From Lachnospiraceae bacterium AD3010 (GTDB lineage Bacteria > Bacillota > Clostridia > Lachnospirales > Lachnospiraceae): a stretch of 64,000 nucleotides of DNA. The stretch is from the NCBI GenBank assembly GCA_000622025.1, contig JHWU01000009.1:62001-126000 (forward strand), in the 5' to 3' direction. The notes under the pieces are model-generated. The model ran no database searches. It saw only the letters and a program-made list of their open reading frames with translations, and was not told the origin of the DNA. A program made the position numbers and the translations under genes. This document shows, piece by piece, positions 59,122-64,000 of this stretch; the first letter of the stretch is position 1, and each line of letters opens with the position of its first letter.

Positions 59122-60386
59122 AAGATGTTTTTCACGTTTTCGTACACCTCTGATTTGTTAGTATTATCAAAGGTATAATACCTCAACGTGGTACTTGGCT
59201 CTGAATGACCCAGAAGTTTCTGGATTGTTGTAATAGGAACACCGTTGTTAAACAAGGTGGAGGCGTAGGATTTGCGTATTTTATGGGGACTACGGTATTT
59301 GATCCCTATACGGTTGCAGCCGCTCCTTAACTGCGCTTCCACAGCTTTGGGAGGCTGTATTCCATTGGCATTAAGGAAAATATAGCCATCTGCCTCATAT
59401 CCATACTGCTTATTGGCAGCTAAGACCCTGTTTAACAGTTCAACAGCTCTGTCAGTTAAAGGGAGTACCCTCTCGCTATTTGGCGTCTTGGTGTAATCCA
59501 CTACCTTGTATCCTGCCCTGTGGATATTATCAAGATCTGCCATGTCATAGTCAGCGGTTAACTGGCTATGAATAAAAACCATACGCTCCTCAAAGTCCAC
59601 ATCAGAAAGATGCAATGCCATCAGTTCGCCTATACGCACCCCTAATTCAAAAGCAAGCATAACACCAAGGGGAGCTGTATTATTTGGAGCATCGTTATAT
59701 CTCCGCTCCATTTCATCACAAACCAGCTTTATTTCCTCATCAGTATATGTTTCCTGTCTGTCAGCTTTTCTCCTAACAGGAATACACTGTTTTTTAAGCT
59801 CCCTCTTTACCCTGAAGGGCGTCTGGGTAATATATTCTTTATCCATAGCATATAAGAGCATCTGACGGAGCAAACTGCATATAGAACCAAATGCCTTGGT
59901 GTTGAGATCATGGGTTTTAACTATATTTCCAAAGAACAAATCTATGTCTGTTCTCTTCAGGCTTCTGATAGGTTTATAAATAAATTCCCTGTCTCTGGAA
60001 TAATAGTTTTCCCAGTCGCTACGATATCGCATTATGGTATTTGGTTTTACAAGGGATGTTTTGTATTGTAAAAATTCATAATACAAATCCTTAACTGTCT
60101 GTAAGGCGTGAACTTTTTTATAATGCTCTATTATCAATTTTTCCAGTTCAATTCTGTTCTTTTTTTTAGCCTGTTTTTGCCTCCTATCGTTTTCATCAAG
60201 CAGCCAAACTACATAGTAATGACCTTTGCCCTTAATGTCCTGCTCCCATACATGGTGGAGAGCAAGAATATTTTGATTATTCACAGATTCCATTATTTCC
60301 TGCTGAATATCTGCAATAGTCATTTTACCACATACTTTATTAATTAAATACTTAGCTTTTTCTAAAAGAATTTTTTCCTCATCCAT
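59100..60386 (-). CDS. int: Tyrosine recombinase (phage-type integrase)
   Basis: 428 residues. An N-terminal SAM-like/arm-binding part, a core-binding domain (about 100-180) and the catalytic domain. Catalytic residues are Arg in LGVRIGELMALHL, His-x-x-Arg in PHKIRKSYAS, His in LLGHSEPSTT and Tyr in the following TLRYYTF. It integrates the element at the 3' end of tRNA-Gly: its stop codon lies within the att repeat at 58987-59121. Intact. It is the last gene of a minus-strand run of mobile-element genes. Confidence 0.95.
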   Translation of the reverse strand: MDEEKILLEKAKYLINKVCGKMTIADIQQEIMESVNNQNILALHHVWEQDIKGKGHYYVVWLLDENDRRQKQAKKKNRIELEKLIIEHYKKVHALQTVKDLYYEFLQYKTSLVKPNTIMRYRSDWENYYSRDREFIYKPIRSLKRTDIDLFFGNIVKTHDLNTKAFGSICSLLRQMLLYAMDKEYITQTPFRVKRELKKQCIPVRRKADRQETYTDEEIKLVCDEMERRYNDAPNNTAPLGVMLAFELGVRIGELMALHLSDVDFEERMVFIHSQLTADYDMADLDNIHRAGYKVVDYTKTPNSERVLPLTDRAVELLNRVLAANKQYGYEADGYIFLNANGIQPPKAVEAQLRSGCNRIGIKYRSPHKIRKSYASTLFNNGVPITTIQKLLGHSEPSTTLRYYTFDNTNKSEVYENVKNILNNRFEG

Positions 60387-60436
60387 AACATAAATGCTTA
60401 TTATGTCATTTTATTATTATTGGATAATGTTGGTGT

Positions 60437-60531
60437 GTAGGGAAAAGTAGGGATAAAGTAGAGAATAGTAGGGTAATGAAAGACGCTTGTAGGTGTTGTA
60501 GGTATTGTTATAATAGGTGACGGTAGGTAGT
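60437..60531. repeat. Helically phased GTAGG repeats upstream of int
   Basis: In the 195-nt int-rep gap GTAGG or GTAGA begins at 60437, 60447, 60458 and 60468, then GTAGG or TAGG at 60489, 60498, 60514 and 60523. Steps of 10-11 bp place the first four on one face of the helix. The strand is almost devoid of C. No gene is seen in the gap. Candidate binding array for integrase, Rep or host factor. Confidence 0.65.
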
Positions 60532-60581
60532 AGTATAGTATTGTATTTTTGTTAAATGACTAAAAAGCTCCCTCCTTTCTT

Positions 60582-61376
60582 TTAATCCTCAAAAGGATTA
60601 TAATCTGTTAAAATCCAATCATCATCTGGGGTACGTAAGTATTGCCTATAATCCTCATTTTCATCAAGCCATTTGACCCCAAAATAATCGCTTTCGTAAT
60701 CAAATGTTATATTACTGTCAGGTTTAAGTGTACCTCTGTCTATTTCTTTAGCTGTATTCAATCCCTTGCTGGCAAAATATGTATGCATCCCCAATTCTGA
60801 AACGCTCCTGCCTAATGACTTGCTGACATATTTACAGATATAATGTGCGGAACGTCGTAAATCTATAATGGGTTCAAAATCATTAAAACCAAATTTTTCA
60901 GTGTATGGCTTAAATTCATATATCTTATATCCATAAGAGAGTTTTTTTCTTATGTATTGCGGCAGCCTTTTGGAATAACTAAACACTGTCAACCTATCCT
61001 CTGGAAGTCCGCTGATAAAACCATGTGCATGCCAGCTTTTACCATCAGCATGTAATTCAGGTACTATCAAATATTTTATTGATAAACCGTTATCTCGTCC
61101 GAATTTCTTTAAGAACCTTGTGAAATCCTTTTGAAATTTTTTCAGGTTTGTCCTATCGTATTTCTGAGGGTCAAGGGTCGCTGTGAAGAACCAATTCCAA
61201 GGATTACAAAGAGCGTATTCAAGTATTTTCCCTCTTGCTCTTGTCAGGTTGTTTTTTAATTTTTCGTCATTTACTGAGTTTTTGGGACTTCTGTTAGGTC
61301 TTAAATTTTTGCTTTTGCATTGAGTTCTGAGGTATACCAATCGTTTAGCAATTATGTAATCTTTGACAATTACCAC
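60582..61376 (-). CDS. HUH-type rolling-circle Rep / relaxase-like protein
   Basis: 264 residues. WFFTATLDPQKYDRTN, the HUH metal-binding pair in KSWHAHGFISGLP and the catalytic Tyr in YICKYVSKSLG are the three motifs of rolling-circle initiators (phage G2P/ORF2 group). It nicks one strand at an origin and becomes bound to the 5' end; in integrative mobilizable elements this type can act as a relaxase. It starts at GTG 61376 without a ribosome-binding site; an earlier AAGGAGG and ATG (61430-61415 region) are out of frame by one base (see findings). AT-rich codon use unlike the chromosomal genes. Confidence 0.85.
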   Translation of the reverse strand: MVIVKDYIIAKRLVYLRTQCKSKNLRPNRSPKNSVNDEKLKNNLTRARGKILEYALCNPWNWFFTATLDPQKYDRTNLKKFQKDFTRFLKKFGRDNGLSIKYLIVPELHADGKSWHAHGFISGLPEDRLTVFSYSKRLPQYIRKKLSYGYKIYEFKPYTEKFGFNDFEPIIDLRRSAHYICKYVSKSLGRSVSELGMHTYFASKGLNTAKEIDRGTLKPDSNITFDYESDYFGVKWLDENEDYRQYLRTPDDDWILTDYNPFED

Positions 61377-61439
61377 ATCATCAATATACTCGCTGTTTTC
61401 ATTATCAGCTGATTGGTCTGTTATCCCATATTATCACCT

Positions 61440-61562
61440 CCTTGATTTATGATATGAAAATGTTGAAAATGTTAAATTATGATTTTTGATGAATCGTATA
61501 TGATATTATAGTCAAGTAACGCAGGGCTTAGGGCTTCGCCCACGCCCTGCTCTTTTGATAAA
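61440..61562. other. Intergenic region with a GC-rich hairpin, candidate oriT/origin
   Basis: Between the FtsK-like gene and rep. GCAGGGC (from about 61523) and GCCCTGC (to about 61549) pair, with an inner GGGC-TTCG-CCC hairpin. It is the only GC-rich stretch in the element, and there is no T-run, so it is not a plain terminator. In Tn916-type elements the transfer origin lies at the same relative place. Confidence 0.5.
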
Positions 61563-62273
61563 TCATTTTCCTTGTCCTTTGTATTCCAATAATTTCTTTA
61601 GTTTTTCAGGCTCTCGGATATATGGTATTTGTAAAACCCCTATTTCCTTTTCAGGCATTGAGATATATCCACAACAGCGCATTAAGTGCTTACTTTTATC
61701 TATATCGCAATTTGGAAAGAGCATTGTGGCGGACTCCGTTGAAATGGTTGACCCCATGTATATTTTTATCCCGAATTGCTCCCTGATGGCGGTATCAAGC
61801 ACCTTCGCATTAAAATTCTGGCTTATAAAAATTAGATGATACCCAAAGCTACGTCCCATAAAGGCTATGCTTGAGACCTTATCCATCAGTATCCTAAAGC
61901 GTTTAGTATCCTTTGAAAGAGCATAGCTTGAAAATTCATCAAAAAATAAATATCTGTCCTCATGAGTGGCTTTTAATTTAACCGCTGTTAAAAAATCATT
62001 ATAGAAATCATCAAAAACCTTATCACATTCCTTATATTCTCCATAATTAGGTACAATATCACTCCAATCTCCACCTGCCTTATAGTCACAAATCGAGATT
62101 TTAGCATCTGTACCCAAGAGCTGGTTTGCAATAAGTTGTCCTAAAACGCTCTTGCCTCCGCCCGTTATTCCTGCAATCATCAAGCTATTTACTGTTTTTG
62201 TATCCCAATAAACAGAGGTTTTTATGCCAAGGTTTTCCCAGTCATTTCGCCAGTAGCCTAATTTAATTAACAT
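61563..62273 (-). CDS. Short FtsK/TcpA-like ATPase (coupling protein)
   Basis: 236 residues. Walker A GITGGGKS near residue 36, Walker B RYLFFDEFSS near 110, and SIAFMGRSFGYHLIFISQNF follow the FtsK/SpoIIIE pattern. It has no transmembrane helices and no gamma DNA-orienting domain, much shorter than chromosomal FtsK. In integrative elements such proteins deliver nicked DNA to a conjugation channel. The membrane anchor could be the preceding protein (62281-62880), ending 7 nt upstream. Confidence 0.85.
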   Translation of the reverse strand: MLIKLGYWRNDWENLGIKTSVYWDTKTVNSLMIAGITGGGKSVLGQLIANQLLGTDAKISICDYKAGGDWSDIVPNYGEYKECDKVFDDFYNDFLTAVKLKATHEDRYLFFDEFSSYALSKDTKRFRILMDKVSSIAFMGRSFGYHLIFISQNFNAKVLDTAIREQFGIKIYMGSTISTESATMLFPNCDIDKSKHLMRCCGYISMPEKEIGVLQIPYIREPEKLKKLLEYKGQGK

Positions 62274-62280
62274 CGCTGCC

Positions 62281-62880
62281 TTATTTAATATTGTTTATTT
62301 CATCATTCAACTGCTCATCCTCTATCATTCCATAATCGCCTTTCCTATTCATGCGTAGGACGAACTTGTAACGCGCCATAAAACCTTTTTCATCTTCGGG
62401 ATATTCCTGATAAAACACTAAAATCCTGATAAAATCCTTGCCCTTGCTATAGTAAGCGAAGTTTTTCCAGATCAAGCCTGATGCATCTAGATATGTCTTG
62501 AATTTTACTATAATAATATTTGTTAGTTGCATATAATCATCATCGTTGTTGGAATTCAACGGAAAGAATTCAATCCCCACAAATGGAGTTCTTTCTTTCC
62601 TTAAATCGTAGAAATATTGACCCACTTGAATATGAAATTGTAGGTTGGCATATTCCTTTACCAATCCTCTTATCTCATCGTAAAAAGCTAAATCGAAAAC
62701 GTATCGATCCCTTACTTTTGAAATTAGGGTTCTGAATATTCTTTTTATGTCTCTTTTAAGAACAAACACCAGCTGTTCGAGACGATACGTTTGGTGCAGT
62801 TTTTTTTCAATCAGAAGACCTGATGAAATAAGTAAGAAATACAATAGAACAAGACCAGTAACGCATATAATACTTTGCAT
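62281..62880 (-). CDS. Membrane-anchored element protein, unknown
   Basis: 199 residues. One N-terminal transmembrane helix (about 3-23), then a basic stretch (VLKRDIKRIFRTLISKVRDR) and a soluble alpha/beta domain (about 65-185). I recognise no family. It is placed just before the FtsK-like ATPase and could be the missing membrane part of that coupling protein; this is inference from order. GAGAGGA precedes the ATG. Confidence 0.65.
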   Translation of the reverse strand: MQSIICVTGLVLLYFLLISSGLLIEKKLHQTYRLEQLVFVLKRDIKRIFRTLISKVRDRYVFDLAFYDEIRGLVKEYANLQFHIQVGQYFYDLRKERTPFVGIEFFPLNSNNDDDYMQLTNIIIVKFKTYLDASGLIWKNFAYYSKGKDFIRILVFYQEYPEDEKGFMARYKFVLRMNRKGDYGMIEDEQLNDEINNIK

Positions 62881-62952
62881 AATTCAGTTCCTCTCTTTCT
62901 GTCTGTTTGCAGGGGGACAGAAAAATTTCTCTCCATCCCCCACGAAATGGAT

Positions 62953-63210
62953 TTACGATTTTTGAATCGGTTTCAAAATCTGTTTTGTAACAGCGATCAC
63001 TTTTCCACGATAATTAAAGGTAATTTCCACGTCCTCCATTGGCTCGAGGTTTGCCGGTAGTTTATGATCTTCCCTCAAAAATGCCTTCTCTGCGGCATAA
63101 CCTTCAATTGCCTCATCCTTGAATGCGTAATAAATCGTTGTTCCCTTAACTTCCAAGCCTTGCGGGTTCGTAAAATGAACCGGTTTCATTCCAAGAAATT
63201 TACAGAGCAT
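62953..63210 (-). CDS. Small conserved mobile-element protein, possibly OB-fold
   Basis: 85 residues: GMKPVHFTNPQGLEVKGTTI, YYAFKDEAIEGYAAEKAFLR, LEPMEDVEITFNYRGKVIAV. Repeated strand-turn-strand pattern suggests a small beta-barrel; single-stranded DNA binding would fit an element with rolling-circle Rep, but no motif proves it. GAAAGGAGG precedes ATG 63210. The DNA around this start (CTTTTGAA, GGAGG, ATGCTC, ATTTC) resembles the edge of the 196-bp repeats upstream. Confidence 0.6.
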   Translation of the reverse strand: MLCKFLGMKPVHFTNPQGLEVKGTTIYYAFKDEAIEGYAAEKAFLREDHKLPANLEPMEDVEITFNYRGKVIAVTKQILKPIQKS

Positions 63211-63274
63211 CAGTTTTTCCTCCTTTCTTCAAAAGATGTAGTAAATAAATGAGATGTATATTTATCAAATTAAC

Positions 63275-63807
63275 GTAGTTTTATACGTATATTGCATTTT
63301 AGGGGAATGTAGTTGAAAAAAGAGCCTGCATTAAGATAGTGCTTATAAAGTATATTGATTTTTTGAATGCTCGTTCCAAAGATTGGAATGTATCTGCTAA
63401 AAAAGAAATGTATGAGCATGGCTATATCCTCCTTTCAAAAGGTTAAACTATGCAGTCATATCACAATACAGTAGTTTTATATGTATATTGCATTTTGGGG
63501 GAATGTAGTTGAAAAAAGGGACTGTATTAAGATAGTGGGTAAAATGTATATTGATTTTTTGAATACTCGTTCCAAAGATTGGAATGTATCTGCTAAAAAA
63601 GAAATGTATGAGCATGGCTATATCCTCCTTTCAAAAGGTTAAACTATGCAGTCATATCACAATACAGTAGTTTTATATGTATATTGCATTTTGGGGGAAT
63701 GTCGTTGAAAAAAGGGACTGTATTAAGATAGTGGGTAAAATGTATATTGATTTTTTGAATGCTCGTTCCAAAGATTGGAATGTATCTGCTAAAAAAGAAA
63801 TGTATGA
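63275..63807. repeat. Tandem array of a 196-bp unit (2.7 copies)
   Basis: Units start with GTAGTTTTATA at 63275, 63471 and 63667, an exact 196-bp step; the third ends at 63807. Units 2 and 3 are almost identical, unit 1 differs mainly in one 40-bp patch. Each complete unit has on the minus strand AAAGGAGG-ATATAGCC-ATG opening a 54-57 codon frame (MLIHFFFSRYIPIFGTS...), and on the plus strand a 32-36 codon frame (...YIDFLNARSKDWNVSAKKE...). Substitutions between units are not biased to third positions, so coding is doubtful. Confidence 0.88.
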
Positions 63808-63852
63808 CAGAGCACGATGAAAAGAATTGTTTTCCGGTTTGATAAACGAATA

Positions 63853-64000
63853 TTATTCGTCCTCTTGATCCTCTAAATTATCAAGAGCATACTCACATGC
63901 CTGAATAACAAATCGAGAAAAAGTAATATTTTCCCCTTTGATCGTTTCTTCTATACGTTTTATCAAAGGGAGGGGAAAGCGTATAGTTTTATTCTCGCTC
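63853..64000 (-). CDS. Ribbon-helix-helix protein, 3' part
   Basis: 48 codons plus stop, running off the right edge. NKTIRFPLPLIKRIEETIKG, then ITFSRFVIQACEYALDNLED looks like a CopG/YlcI-type ribbon-helix-helix DNA-binding protein: one strand, two helices, and a short acidic tail. It lies upstream of the 196-bp array on the same strand as the element genes, so it may be their regulator. The start is outside the window. Confidence 0.7.
   Translation of the reverse strand, partial: SENKTIRFPLPLIKRIEETIKGENITFSRFVIQACEYALDNLEDQEDE

Noticed and set aside
63305-63450. Plus-strand 32-36 codon frame in each repeat as a confirmed gene
   Set aside because: No good ribosome-binding site and substitutions are not codon-like; kept only as part of the repeat.
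63275-63807. CRISPR array
   Set aside because: Units are adjacent 196-bp repeats without unique spacers, and no cas genes are present.

Overview
The window looks like a chromosomal segment of an anaerobic Clostridia member, most likely Lachnospiraceae. Supporting points are ferredoxin-linked 2-oxoacid oxidation (IorAB), PTS-linked dihydroxyacetone kinase, a bacterial glycogen system (GlgX, GlgP), ThiT with a TPP riboswitch, Clostridia-type FeoA/FeoA/FeoB, and strong AGGAGG ribosome-binding sites. The species cannot be fixed from the sequence alone.

Layout. 1-635: 3' end of a DUF4910 peptidase-like gene. 641-9367 (minus): ispE, gntR, DUF1934, a membrane-anchored protein, a lipoprotein trigger factor, asnS, an NlpC/P60 hydrolase and glgX. 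9463-13329 (plus): a DUF212 phosphatase-like protein and two tandem 7TM-GGDEF proteins. 13408-15503 (minus): dhaKLM. 15758-19024 (plus): an acyl-CoA ligase and a sodium:solute symporter. 19131-22082 (minus): an FKP-type fucokinase/guanylyltransferase. 22148-28161 (plus): metNIQ, purC, a large membrane protein and an acidic lipoprotein. 28191-42656 (minus): an aconitase-family hydratase, glgP, ileS, a sugar-type binding protein with a lipoprotein, an orphan DNA methylase and the feo locus. 42849-45118 (plus): a DtxR-type regulator, a MATE exporter and an HD protein. 45329-49335 (minus): a TPP-riboswitch operon of thiT, a Memo/AMMECR1 fusion, a radical SAM enzyme and a CapF-like cupin protein. 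49459-54655: a DAHP synthase facing an ACT protein, phenylacetate-CoA ligase and indolepyruvate oxidoreductase.

From the tRNA-Pro/tRNA-Gly pair (54831-55002) the DNA becomes visibly AT-richer and is a layered integration island. Three copies of the tRNA-Gly 3' end (54983, 56225, 58987) mark successive insertions. The older layer (55.0-59.0 kb) is decayed: it keeps antitoxin-like genes of three toxin-antitoxin types (VbhA/Fic, AbiE, DinJ/RelE), but each toxin is truncated or broken. The newer layer (59.0 kb to beyond the right edge) is a compact integrative mobilizable element with a tyrosine integrase, an HUH-type Rep/relaxase, a short FtsK/TcpA-like ATPase, a membrane protein, a small protein, and an exact 196-bp tandem repeat array.

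Points of most interest are the operon linking a TPP riboswitch and ThiT to the AmmeMemoRadiSam genes and a decayed CapF-like cupin protein, back-to-back promoters whose -10 boxes sit 7-8 nt from the start codon and so predict leaderless mRNAs, and the unexplained 196-bp repeat at the head of the mobile element.
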